From the IMG/VR virus record IMGVR_UViG_3300047554_000447, positions 1 to 64,000 of that record: a stretch of DNA of 64,000 bases. The stretch is one strand, 5' to 3'. This document shows, one piece after another, positions 8,022 through 15,473 of the stretch. The notes beneath the pieces were generated by a model. That model did not search any database. It saw only the letters and a list, made by a program, of their open reading frames with translations, and was not told the DNA's origin. The stretch is from a virus. The translations under genes were made by a program, and so were the position numbers. Each line of letters begins with the position of its first letter. Position 1 is the first letter of the stretch.

Positions 8022-8675
8022 ATGGAAAGTAATTGGGATATACAACGAGCAAAATCTAAGTACCATTTTGACAACACCATAATAGATCCTAACTGGGATA
8101 AAGTCCAACATTTAGGTTCTTTTAGTGGAGATTGGTCTAAGGAAGTAGCTGAAGCGATTGAAACTGCTAGACCCGCTACTTGGAGGAATAGGTCAAAGAC
8201 TGGTGCGCCAAACAAGCTCGTTGATGCCGAGGAGTATGATTTAATCAATGCTGGTGCCGATCCTAATATGGTATTTTCAAATCTCGAATACAACCTAGCA
8301 CCAGTATTTCAAAAAATCACTGATTTCTTTGGTCTCTTCAACGAAGAAAGTAGGGTTCATGTACAATGGCCTGGACAGGTTTTTATTAAACATATAGATA
8401 AATTAGAAAAGTTTTATCCTAGCGATCCCAACAGAGTGATCAGAATAATGATCATGCTCACAGACTGGGATCAGGGTCATTACAACCAATATGGTAATTT
8501 TGTTTACCAACAATGGAGAGCCGGAGAAGCTCATACCTTTGACTGGCAAAATGTTCCGCATAGTTCGGCAAACTCGGGATTGACTCCTAGAGTCAGCTTA
8601 CTAGTCACTGGTGTCAAAACAGAGAGAACTGAACAGGCTTTAATCGAACTTAAAAATAACAAAATTATTGTATGA
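8022..8675 (+). CDS. AspH-like 2OG-Fe(II) oxygenase (copy 1)
   Basis: A 217-residue protein with the double-stranded beta-helix core of aspartyl/asparaginyl beta-hydroxylase-like oxygenases. V-H-V-Q-W-P-G-Q is followed by the iron ligands H124 and D126 (K-H-I-D), then W-R-A-G-E-A, the distal iron ligand H180 (V-P-H-S-S-A-N) and R190, the likely 2-oxoglutarate salt bridge. The reaction would be hydroxylation using O2 and 2-oxoglutarate. The gene at 10685 shares this core. Its 3' end overlaps the next sulfotransferase-like gene by 4 bp. The substrate may be a small molecule or a protein side chain. Confidence 0.8.
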   Translation: MESNWDIQRAKSKYHFDNTIIDPNWDKVQHLGSFSGDWSKEVAEAIETARPATWRNRSKTGAPNKLVDAEEYDLINAGADPNMVFSNLEYNLAPVFQKITDFFGLFNEESRVHVQWPGQVFIKHIDKLEKFYPSDPNRVIRIMIMLTDWDQGHYNQYGNFVYQQWRAGEAHTFDWQNVPHSSANSGLTPRVSLLVTGVKTERTEQALIELKNNKIIV

Positions 8676-9373
8676 TCGACGAAAGTAAAATTATTTTTTA
8701 TACAGGTGTTCCTGGTTCTAAATGGAGTGCGTTTGCTCATGTGCTAACTCACACACCGTATCTGAATATCAATACCTCTGATTACGACGAGTCTAAGACC
8801 TATACTCACTACGACACTGGATTCTCAGGCATCAGCCATCAAGGAGCGTACTGGGGACAAGGCAACGGCATAGGCGAAAGATTTCACGAAATAGATAAAC
8901 TTTCGAAACAAGAAATTATCGACGAGATTGAAAAGCCCTATAAAGATAAAAATTGGGATCAATATAGAATCATTAAGTGTCATCAATTTGCTCTAAATCT
9001 CAACTACATTAAAAACACTTTTCCAAAAAGTAAAATACTTGTTGTGATGAGAGATGACAGTATTAGTTATTGGTCATGGATGAAAGCTGGGGGATTTGAA
9101 AAGATTACCTATCCGAATTACAGTGAATACTATAAAGATCCGGATACGATAAAAGCAAAGATTCTAGAGGAAAACTATTATACTAGAAAGTTTGTACAAG
9201 AAAACAATCTCAAGATAGATGTTGTTAGAGAACAGTATTTTAGAGATAGATGGGGAGTTACTAAAGCTAACGATGAGCTGACTAACTATATCAGTTCTTT
9301 AGAAGGTCGCCCAGACAAAGAGATAAATTTTAGATATACACTAGACATCACTGTAAGCGAGTATAATTTTTAA
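8672..9373 (+). CDS. P-loop sulfotransferase-like protein (copy 2)
   Basis: A 233-residue paralogue of the gene at 2300. It keeps the N-terminal TGVPGSKWS loop (11-19), the I-I-K-C-H-Q block where copy 1 has L-I-K-S-H-D, and the 3'-phosphate block V-M-R-D-D...Y-W-S-W-M near 125-137 followed by A-G-G-F. A G-A-Y-W-G-Q segment near 73 matches G-A-Y-F-G-T of copy 1. It overlaps the oxygenase before it by 4 bp and the methyltransferase after it by 1 bp, so oxygenase, sulfotransferase-like protein and methyltransferase are made together. Confidence 0.7.
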   Translation: MIDESKIIFYTGVPGSKWSAFAHVLTHTPYLNINTSDYDESKTYTHYDTGFSGISHQGAYWGQGNGIGERFHEIDKLSKQEIIDEIEKPYKDKNWDQYRIIKCHQFALNLNYIKNTFPKSKILVVMRDDSISYWSWMKAGGFEKITYPNYSEYYKDPDTIKAKILEENYYTRKFVQENNLKIDVVREQYFRDRWGVTKANDELTNYISSLEGRPDKEINFRYTLDITVSEYNF

Positions 9374-9993
9374 TGTCAATTTTAAATACTAACCTAGCAG
9401 ATAAATTCAATCCGAGTTCGTGGGCAGGATGGAAAGCCTGGAAACACTACAAGCACACCGGATTTAATCTCATCGATGAAGTAAATGCTTTGGACCCTGA
9501 CCTAGTCATTGATGTTGGATGTGGTCATAATCGTTTCAAGGGACATATTAAAAACATCATCGGTTTTGATCAAGAACCTTTTCCCTTTGTTGATATCGTA
9601 GCTAACATAGAAGATATTAATTTTAGACTCGAATCGGCAGATGCAGTTCTAGCCCTAGGTAGTATTCAATTCGGTACTAGAGAGTTAGTCCAAAAACACT
9701 TTACTAAAGTTGTAAGTTGGGTCAAACCTGGCGGATATATTGTAATGAGGACCATGAGAGATTCTGTTTCTTCATATCATCATCAAGAATCTCACTACAT
9801 CTGGACCGACGACGATATTATTAATATCGGCAATGATCACAGCCTAGAGATTATCAAAGGTCCATTTGTTGAAGAAGTGTTGGATGCGTTTAATGAAGTT
9901 AGAAGTACACGCATGGCATGGTGGTATAAAAAACCGGGCGAGCTAAAAAAATATAAAATTGATCCGTATAACTGTAAAGTAGAACAGCGATGA
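9373..9993 (+). CDS. SAM-dependent methyltransferase (copy 2)
   Basis: A 206-residue class I methyltransferase with motif I V-I-D-V-G-C-G-H-N-R-F-K-G near residue 37, an acidic G-F-D-Q-E-P after strand 2, A-V-L-A-L-G-S-I-Q-F (motif IV region) and V-K-P-G-G-Y (motif VI region). The GCGxNxFKG form marks it as a paralogue of the minus-strand enzyme at 4298. It lies between two sulfotransferase-like genes, overlapping both by 1-4 bp. The acceptor is unknown. Confidence 0.8.
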   Translation: MSILNTNLADKFNPSSWAGWKAWKHYKHTGFNLIDEVNALDPDLVIDVGCGHNRFKGHIKNIIGFDQEPFPFVDIVANIEDINFRLESADAVLALGSIQFGTRELVQKHFTKVVSWVKPGGYIVMRTMRDSVSSYHHQESHYIWTDDDIINIGNDHSLEIIKGPFVEEVLDAFNEVRSTRMAWWYKKPGELKKYKIDPYNCKVEQR

Positions 9994-10685
9994 TTATTAA
10001 TGATTTAAAATTTCATTTCGTAGCAGGATGCCCTGGTTCAGCATGGAGCATGATCAGCCAGCGATTCAAGAGAGCATTTAAAGATAAGTTTGACAACTCA
10101 GATGAAGTTGGACAAAGAAGTTATAACTTACCTGAAGAACATAAATCACAATATACTGTGATCGCAGAAAACTGGCAGGCAACTACACATAAAGGCATGT
10201 ACTTTGGTCCTTATCACGAGTACGGTGAGGATTTTGATGATCTTAGAAAATATTCTTCCGTTGATGATTTTTACAAAGAGTGCCTAAAGCCCTATAAAGA
10301 TGTTCTTGCCCCTTATAAGTTAATCAAAAGTCACTGGTTTTCATATAACTTAGATTGGCTATGGGATAACTGTAAAGGACATTCTATCATGCTAGTATGG
10401 AGAGATTCCGTACAAGCAGAAGACTGGTGGTATAAGATGGGAGGCTGGAGCATTGACTATCCTATCTACACTTGGTATGAAAACACAGAAAGAATGCGAC
10501 AACAAATCGAAGAAGAAAATAAACTAATTATGGAATTTGGAACAAGAAAAAATGTTCAATGGTATGACTATGATCACGACGGTGTATGGTTAGAAAAGAG
10601 GTTTAACATACCTCCATTGTCAAAACCTCAGGCATATCCTAATTTCGTTGATGCACCTAAAGTAGCTATAATGGATATCGTATAA
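9990..10685 (+). CDS. P-loop sulfotransferase-like protein (copy 3)
   Basis: A 231-residue third paralogue. Its loop is A-G-C-P-G-S-A-W-S (12-20), its lysine/histidine block L-I-K-S-H-W, and its 3'-phosphate block M-L-V-W-R-D...D-W-W-Y near 134-148 followed by M-G-G-W. H-K-G-M-Y-F-G-P corresponds to the G-A-Y-(F/W)-G block of the other copies. It is the most divergent copy and may use a different acceptor. It overlaps the methyltransferase by 4 bp and the following oxygenase by 1 bp. Confidence 0.68.
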   Translation: MIINDLKFHFVAGCPGSAWSMISQRFKRAFKDKFDNSDEVGQRSYNLPEEHKSQYTVIAENWQATTHKGMYFGPYHEYGEDFDDLRKYSSVDDFYKECLKPYKDVLAPYKLIKSHWFSYNLDWLWDNCKGHSIMLVWRDSVQAEDWWYKMGGWSIDYPIYTWYENTERMRQQIEEENKLIMEFGTRKNVQWYDYDHDGVWLEKRFNIPPLSKPQAYPNFVDAPKVAIMDIV

Positions 10686-11665
10686 TGAGTAAAAATCTAA
10701 TAAGAATTATACCCCACGATGAATGGGTTGAGAAGCAAAGAGATTTAACCATTCGACAAGCAGAGTGGGAAAAGGCTCGTGACAAGTGGATGGAGTTTCA
10801 GGGGCCACCTCCAGGACCACCACCGAGAAATTGGAATGATCCCGAGACAGGTAAACCTAGTCGTTGGTTACAAGCTAAGAGCTTTAGTAATTACGACGAA
10901 ACTAGATTTGGTCCTGATCCTATCGACAGCGTCATTGATAGACTAGGTATCTTTGAAGGTCTAGACTTTGCACCGGATATCAAATATGGTGAAGAAGGAA
11001 ACTTTGGAGCCACTACACTAATTGATCGTACTGGGACCCCAGAGTACAGAGATGAGATGAGCAGTCACTATCCTATTACTATGGTTAATGATGCTGAAAA
11101 GATCGGCATCGACTTAGATAACTTTCCTATGTTTGACGGTGCTCTAGTAGAGGACCGATCATCTTGTAGAAGGATTTCAGACTTCATTGGCCTAGATTAT
11201 GAAACTGCAAACGCCGGTGCTCGTCGAGACTACGGATATGAGAGCTTTCATATGCAACGTCCTGGTCAAATGCTGATGTATCATCATGATCTTTACTATG
11301 CCGTAATACGTGACGTAGATATGGAACTTGCATGGAAACCAGAGAAACTTAGAAGATTCGTAATCTTCATGGAAGACTGGATTCCGGGGCATATCTGGAT
11401 CGCAGGAAATTCTACTTATAGTCATTGGCGCAAGGGAGAATGCATTAGTTGGAACTGGCAGGACATGCCGCACGGTACTGCTAATCTAAGTCCAAAGACT
11501 AGATACAGCGTACACCTAACTGGTTACATGACAGAGTCTAGTTGGGAATTTTATAATCGTGGAAATAAAGATATGCGGTATCGCCCTAATGCGATTGGAG
11601 GCTTTGATGCGTATCAAGTTAAAGAAGATGGCTCTGAAGAGTTAATTTACGCAAAAGGAAAGTAA
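10685..11665 (+). CDS. AspH-like 2OG-Fe(II) oxygenase (copy 2, long form)
   Basis: A 326-residue protein whose second half matches the oxygenase at 8022: H-M-Q-R-P-G-Q-M, iron ligands H200 and D202 (Y-H-H-D), W-R-K-G-E, distal ligand H263 (M-P-H-G-T-A-N) and R273. Where copy 1 starts almost directly with the core, this protein carries an extra N-terminal region of about 100 residues with a proline-rich stretch (PPPGPPPR, 41-48). It is expected to hydroxylate an unknown substrate. It follows copy 3 of the sulfotransferase-like family by a 1-bp overlap. Confidence 0.78.
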   Translation: MSKNLIRIIPHDEWVEKQRDLTIRQAEWEKARDKWMEFQGPPPGPPPRNWNDPETGKPSRWLQAKSFSNYDETRFGPDPIDSVIDRLGIFEGLDFAPDIKYGEEGNFGATTLIDRTGTPEYRDEMSSHYPITMVNDAEKIGIDLDNFPMFDGALVEDRSSCRRISDFIGLDYETANAGARRDYGYESFHMQRPGQMLMYHHDLYYAVIRDVDMELAWKPEKLRRFVIFMEDWIPGHIWIAGNSTYSHWRKGECISWNWQDMPHGTANLSPKTRYSVHLTGYMTESSWEFYNRGNKDMRYRPNAIGGFDAYQVKEDGSEELIYAKGK

Positions 11666-11666
11666 T

Positions 11667-12227
11667 ATGAGATTACATTTATTCTTAGGATCAGTTGGTG
11701 CAAACTTTTTAAAAGTTTCAGAAAAGATCCAGCCTTTGCTAATAGAAAAAAATAATTCATCAGAAAAACACATTGAAATTAAATTCGGTGGTTATGGAAA
11801 CTGGGATGAAACAAAGGCCTATAACTATGATGGCTGGAATAAAAGATTAAAGAAATTTATTCACAATAATCCCTCAGTCGAGGATGTTATTATTCTAGGC
11901 CCTGGCGCATTGTTAAATGCTAAACGATTTATTGAAGACTATCAAGATGTTAGTCTTTATTTCTTAGAAAAGAATACAGATCTAATTTCACCTGAAGAGT
12001 TATTAGAAAACTTTTATCAAAAATTTCAAGACAGTATAAATGCAGATAAAACTGCTTGGTTGAATTTTATTGATAAAACTAACACTATCTACAATGAATT
12101 AAAGACTCAGTATCAGCCTTCGATGACACTCTTTGGGGGATTCTTGTTAGAGGAAAACAGTATAAATTTAAATCTCGAGCTTAAACAAGAATATATGAAA
12201 ATAGGTCTTGTTAAATTAAATGCTTGA
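11667..12227 (+). CDS. Unidentified 186-residue protein, end of island operon
   Basis: No family recognised. The protein begins with a hydrophobic strand and glycine turn (R-L-H-L-F-L-G-S-V-G-A), has V-I-I-L-G-P-G-A-L near residue 75, and is then mostly helical and charged, so an alpha/beta nucleotide-binding-like fold is possible. It starts 1 bp after the oxygenase stop and is the last plus-strand gene of the island; a strong terminator lies about 55 bp downstream, inside the opposing gene, whose end it overlaps by 17 bp. Confidence 0.65.
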   Translation: MRLHLFLGSVGANFLKVSEKIQPLLIEKNNSSEKHIEIKFGGYGNWDETKAYNYDGWNKRLKKFIHNNPSVEDVIILGPGALLNAKRFIEDYQDVSLYFLEKNTDLISPEELLENFYQKFQDSINADKTAWLNFIDKTNTIYNELKTQYQPSMTLFGGFLLEENSINLNLELKQEYMKIGLVKLNA

Positions 12228-13005
12228 AATTTTCGTTTAGTTTAGAATTAAGATATGATTCAATCGATCTAATATCTAACCTAGCCCAAGTAAGTGACAA
12301 TGAATTACTTACTGGGCTATTTTTTTTGGCGTCCAAATCTGCTAGTTCTAGTTTAATATCTGTAAGATATTCTTGATCATAGATAGGATTATAAAAAAAT
12401 TCATTATGCTTTTGGAAGCACCATAAATCTCTTATAGAAGGTTTTAGATTTTTTGTTTCTACGTCTTTAATTAATTTTGAAAAATTGGATAGATAACTAC
12501 TCGGTTTAATATCCGTGTTTTCTATCTTTGCAGGAAACAGCGAGGTTGTTTGAAAATATCTTAAAGCAACGCTATCAACATCGTCGTCTATTAAATTTAT
12601 AATCTTACTGTTAGGAAATCGAGATCGAATGTTTTTAGGAGCGTCATGCACCACCCATGTTAGAAAATGATGTTCTAAAATCTGGTCAGCGTTAACCGAC
12701 TGCATGAGCTTAGGCCATACAACAGAGTAATAATAATCTACGTCATCCTCTGACCAATATTTTTCAACCCTTTCTCCAACTAATGGGACAACGCCAAGGG
12801 GTAATAATCTATCATAATGATATTGACTAATGTCTTTACCTTTAATAATGTTGTTACGTTCAGCATCCCAAGGATGTATTCCGTTATTAGCATGCGAATA
12901 CCAGTAGACGTTTTCTGCACATGATACTATCCTGCCAAGCCGATGTCCGCCGTTGCCAGCACTGGCACAGATAAACAGTAAACGATCACTGTTTTTATAA
13001 TCCAT
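12211..13005 (-). CDS. Possible P-loop / sulfotransferase-like protein
   Basis: A 264-residue protein. The N-terminus reads F-I-C-A-S-A-G-N-G-G-H-R-L-G-R-I, a strand followed by a glycine-rich loop and helix in the place where the sulfotransferase-like proteins nearby have their phosphate loop; S-K-I-I-N-L-I-D-D-D near 135 could be the second phosphate-binding strand. The match is weaker than for the three plus-strand paralogues and could reflect another nucleotide-binding fold. It overlaps the upstream gene by 11 bp and is last in a three-gene minus-strand operon. Its C-terminal codons contain the plus-strand terminator. Confidence 0.55.
   Translation of the reverse strand: MDYKNSDRLLFICASAGNGGHRLGRIVSCAENVYWYSHANNGIHPWDAERNNIIKGKDISQYHYDRLLPLGVVPLVGERVEKYWSEDDVDYYYSVVWPKLMQSVNADQILEHHFLTWVVHDAPKNIRSRFPNSKIINLIDDDVDSVALRYFQTTSLFPAKIENTDIKPSSYLSNFSKLIKDVETKNLKPSIRDLWCFQKHNEFFYNPIYDQEYLTDIKLELADLDAKKNSPVSNSLSLTWARLDIRSIESYLNSKLNENFKHLI
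12282..12327 (+). terminator. Strong intrinsic terminator inside a convergent gene
   Basis: TAGCCCA and GTAAGT (12282-12295, one bulged A) pair with ACTTAC and TGGGCTA (12307-12319), followed by eight T (12320-12327). It terminates the plus-strand island operon while lying within the coding sequence of the minus-strand gene 12211-13005. Confidence 0.88.
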
Positions 13006-13576
13006 GCCTATCCTTAAATTCTGTTCTTAGTTTAAAATACATATCAAGATCGAGTTCCCAGACTGACTGCTCAGTATAGAACAACATCATTTTATCGACT
13101 AGCTTAGTAACAAGACCTTGCCTTTCTAAAAGATTAAACACCCTATGGCTTTTCTCCATAGAGGATATACTGTTAGTCCAATTGGTAGTGATTACAAACC
13201 TCTTGTATCCTACTTCTTGCCCGTATTTGATTTGTAAAGGAACGTGATAAAAGAATGGGATAGATCCCATGTGTGTTTTGCTCATTATTCCATGATAGTT
13301 TTTATACTGCGGAAGTTCTGCACCTCTAAACAGTATCCTATAGACATCTGAACCTACTTCTTTTAAGGGATGGCAACCACTAACTGAAATTATTTCATTT
13401 TCTAATCTGCTGGTATAAAATGCGCCGCCGAGATCTAAACACCAATCTAATTTCATGCTTTGTAGACTACGATTGTTAGCATAACCTGCAAGATCACAAG
13501 AACTACAAAATTTTAATAAATCTTCTTTTTGAGATCTATCGTAGATTGTTGTTATTAACCTTTTTTCGGCGCCCAT
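12995..13576 (-). CDS. Possible GNAT-like acyltransferase
   Basis: A 193-residue soluble protein. E-I-I-S-V-S-G-C-H-P-L near residue 63 followed by Y-R-I-L-F-R-G-A-E and the later pattern V-F-N-L-L-E-R-Q-G-L-V resemble the core strands and late helix of GNAT-type acyltransferases, but a clear acetyl-CoA Q/RxxGxG/A motif is not visible. It is encoded between an adenylate-forming enzyme and a possible P-loop protein with 22- and 11-bp overlaps, which would suit transfer of an activated acyl group (inference). It may instead be an unrelated phage protein. Confidence 0.45.
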   Translation of the reverse strand: MGAEKRLITTIYDRSQKEDLLKFCSSCDLAGYANNRSLQSMKLDWCLDLGGAFYTSRLENEIISVSGCHPLKEVGSDVYRILFRGAELPQYKNYHGIMSKTHMGSIPFFYHVPLQIKYGQEVGYKRFVITTNWTNSISSMEKSHRVFNLLERQGLVTKLVDKMMLFYTEQSVWELDLDMYFKLRTEFKDRHGL

Positions 13577-14286
13577 AGATCAATATCCTTGTTAGTCCTT
13601 CCTTGATAAAACATAAAATCATCTTTCATAACTACCAGGTCTTTAGTTGGATACCAGCCATTAAAAATTGATAAGTCACCTCTAACTATTAGCTCGTTAT
13701 TAACTATCTTCCAGTCACACCAGAATGTATTACCTAATAAGGTAGAATCAGGTGGTGAAATATTTTTGATCGCTTTTACCTGTGCTAGACTAGTAAACAC
13801 AGTATTAATGGCTATAGGCCCAACTTCGCTCATACCCCAGTTAGTCATAAAAGTTGCTCCTCGGTCAACAAAGGCTTCTATGATATCCCAGGTCACAGGG
13901 TCAGCACCGCAGGTGACCCACACACCAGACAAATCTAAAGTTTTAAAACCTTTGGTCAACATTATTGCTTTGGCGTGTAGCGGAGTGATGTGGGTATGGG
14001 TGTATTTTTTAATCTTTTTTACAAACTCGTAGGCATTAAATGGTTCTATGTCAACATGAGCACCAATGCTTAACGCTGGTAAAGTTTGAGCTAACAATCC
14101 GCCGGCATGAGTTATTTTACAGCAGGTATATATTCTACTCTGTTTGGTAATGTGCTGGGCTTGTAAAGCTATCTGATTGGCGAATATCAACTTATCAGTT
14201 GTTTGATAAAAATCATTAGGCTTACCGCTAGTTCCAGAACTAGAAATGATTACACCTTCTTTGAGTATTTTTTGATAATTTATCAT
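13555..14286 (-). CDS. Miniature adenylate-forming (ANL/AMP-binding) enzyme
   Basis: A 243-residue protein with the core motifs of acyl-CoA synthetase-like adenylating enzymes: phosphate loop S-S-S-G-T-S-G-K-P (A3) at about 15-23, T-N-W-G-M-S-E-V-G-P (A5), Y-P-T-K-D-L (A7) and Q-G-R-T-N-K-D-I (A8) near the end. Normal family members are 450-550 residues; here A3 is almost at the N-terminus and the C-terminal domain with the A10 lysine is missing. It could adenylate a carboxylate without thioesterification. First gene of a minus-strand operon; the ATG lies 4 bp after a late-type box. Confidence 0.8.
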   Translation of the reverse strand: MINYQKILKEGVIISSSGTSGKPNDFYQTTDKLIFANQIALQAQHITKQSRIYTCCKITHAGGLLAQTLPALSIGAHVDIEPFNAYEFVKKIKKYTHTHITPLHAKAIMLTKGFKTLDLSGVWVTCGADPVTWDIIEAFVDRGATFMTNWGMSEVGPIAINTVFTSLAQVKAIKNISPPDSTLLGNTFWCDWKIVNNELIVRGDLSIFNGWYPTKDLVVMKDDFMFYQGRTNKDIDLWAPKKG

Positions 14287-14290
14287 TGAA

Positions 14291-14297
14291 TATTTAA
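14291..14297 (-). promoter_or_regulatory. Late-promoter-like box TTAAATA, leaderless arrangement
   Basis: On the minus strand TTAAATA is followed by TTCA and then the ATG of the adenylate-forming enzyme at 14286. With T4-like late initiation 5-7 bp after the box, the transcript would begin at the start codon. Confidence 0.6.
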
Positions 14298-14325
14298 TTT
14301 AAGAAACCATGTTCATCAAAGGTTC

Positions 14326-14354
14326 TTGACTAACAAGGATACATACTGTAGAAT
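14326..14354 (+). promoter_or_regulatory. Sigma-70-type promoter
   Basis: TTGACT, 17-bp spacer, TAGAAT (14349-14354). It would start transcription near 14361, ahead of the AbrB-like and IF-1 genes. Confidence 0.75.
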
Positions 14355-14369
14355 TATAGCATCTTTAAA

Positions 14370-14376
14370 GTAAATA
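14370..14376 (+). promoter_or_regulatory. Late-promoter-like box GTAAATA
   Basis: GTAAATA lies 7 bp before the ATG at 14384 and downstream of the sigma-70-type promoter, so the AbrB-like gene may be read from two start sites. Evidence is the box alone. Confidence 0.4.
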
Positions 14377-14383
14377 TACTACT

Positions 14384-14554
14384 ATGAAAACTACATATTT
14401 GGCTGAAGAAATTTTTGAAGAAATTCCAGGCGACCCAGACAATGTCATTATGAAATTGCCCCCGGAGCTCTGTGAACAAATGGGTTGGAAGGAAGGAGAT
14501 ACTCTAGATATCACTGTTGAAGATGGTGCTATATCTATCAAGAAACATGGCTAA
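14384..14554 (+). CDS. AbrB/MazE-like small DNA-binding protein
   Basis: A 56-residue protein not detected as a long frame. The second half, L-P-P-E-L-C-E-Q-M-G-W-K-E-G-D-T-L-D-I followed by D-G-A-I-S-I-K, matches the SpoVT-AbrB swapped-hairpin fold (P-x-x-h-x-x-x-h-G-h-x-x-G-D-x-h-x-h) found in AbrB regulators and MazE antitoxins. It probably dimerises and binds DNA. No toxin gene is adjacent; instead its last 8 bases overlap the IF-1 gene start, so the two are co-translated. It may be an early regulator of phage or host transcription (inference). Confidence 0.7.
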   Translation: MKTTYLAEEIFEEIPGDPDNVIMKLPPELCEQMGWKEGDTLDITVEDGAISIKKHG

Positions 14555-14768
14555 AAATTCAGAACTCTTAGAACTCATAGGCATCGTCACAGATGTATTG
14601 CCCAACTCTACTTTTAGAGTAAAGGTAGAACAAACAGAACATCAACTGCTTTGTTATATGGGCGGCAAATTAAAACAGCATAAGATTAAAATCATCCTGG
14701 GTGATAAAGTAAAAATGGAAGTTAGTCCTTACGATCTGACTAAAGGGCGAATCGTTTTTAGGTTGTAA
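14547..14768 (+). CDS. infA: Translation initiation factor IF-1 homologue
   Basis: A 73-residue protein that aligns end to end with bacterial IF-1 (72 residues in E. coli): it begins MAK, has I-G-I-V-T-D-V-L-P-N-S-T-F-R-V near 13-27, the G-G-K-L-K-Q-H-K-I-K-I turn, L-G-D-K-V, and the diagnostic S-P-Y-D-L-T-K-G-R-I-V-F-R ending. IF-1 is an OB-fold protein that binds the ribosomal A site during initiation. The ATG at 14547 gives the canonical N-terminus; an in-frame ATG at 14517 lies inside the AbrB-like gene. Phage IF-1 genes are rare and may shift initiation toward phage mRNAs (inference). Confidence 0.93.
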   Translation: MAKNSELLELIGIVTDVLPNSTFRVKVEQTEHQLLCYMGGKLKQHKIKIILGDKVKMEVSPYDLTKGRIVFRL

Positions 14769-14769
14769 C

Positions 14770-15444
14770 GTGAACTCAATTCTCTACGCTACTCGTGAAA
14801 TATGCGTACAGGTAATGTCTAAGGTACGCCACGGCTCGAGCTTGCGTAGCATCTTATCAAAAATAAGAAAAGAATTTAAACGTAAAAATTTAGATATCAA
14901 GTTAACTTCTCGAAGAGAAACGAATCTAGAACCAAATGAATTTTACGTTAATGCATATTATGATGTAGAAGAAGATCGAAATCACGAATGTGCCATTGAA
15001 GTGTTTGTACACCATAATATCGAAGATGCTGAATTTAAATTTGAACAGGCTAGCCAGCTGTTGGTTCAAATTTATGATGCGGTTGTACACGAGTTCAAAC
15101 ATCAAGAACAAGGTCGAAAGCGTCGATACCGTCCTAACACATATCTGCTAGATGAATCTTCTAACAAAAGCTACCTAGGAGATCCGGATGAAATCGATGC
15201 GTATGCTCTAAGTATCGCTATCGAACTTATAAGAAACCTAGGAAGGACTCGTAGCATACAATATCTGCATCGTGCTAGCCAATTAGCACAAATTCGTCCA
15301 AAAGGCCTTTATGCTAGCCCAAACTTGCTTTCTTACTTTGGAGAATTCCAAAGCATCGATCATCCCGTTATTCGAAAACTAATCAAAAAAGTATATTTGA
15401 ATCTAATTGACATTGACAAGTCTGCCGTTTTCTACTATAATTAA
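14770..15444 (+). CDS. HExxH zincin-like protein (copy 1)
   Basis: A 224-residue protein starting at GTG 14770, 1 bp after the IF-1 stop. It carries V-V-H-E-F-K-H with zinc-site residues H107, E108 and H111, and about 30 residues later G-D-P-D-E-I-D-A with E141 as the probable third ligand, the spacing expected of a gluzincin-type metallopeptidase. A paralogue at 21445 shares both blocks. The N-terminal part is basic (RKEFKRK). No signal peptide. It may process a phage or host protein in the cytoplasm or be a virion component; the target is unknown. Confidence 0.65.
   Translation: MNSILYATREICVQVMSKVRHGSSLRSILSKIRKEFKRKNLDIKLTSRRETNLEPNEFYVNAYYDVEEDRNHECAIEVFVHHNIEDAEFKFEQASQLLVQIYDAVVHEFKHQEQGRKRRYRPNTYLLDESSNKSYLGDPDEIDAYALSIAIELIRNLGRTRSIQYLHRASQLAQIRPKGLYASPNLLSYFGEFQSIDHPVIRKLIKKVYLNLIDIDKSAVFYYN
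15413..15441 (+). promoter_or_regulatory. Consensus sigma-70-type promoter
   Basis: TTGACA, 17-bp spacer, TATAAT: a perfect consensus, lying within the last codons of the HExxH gene. Transcription should begin near 15448, giving a short leader before the ATG at 15474. Confidence 0.9.
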
Positions 15445-15473
15445 GCATCGTTCAACAGTTTTGAAAGCGACAA

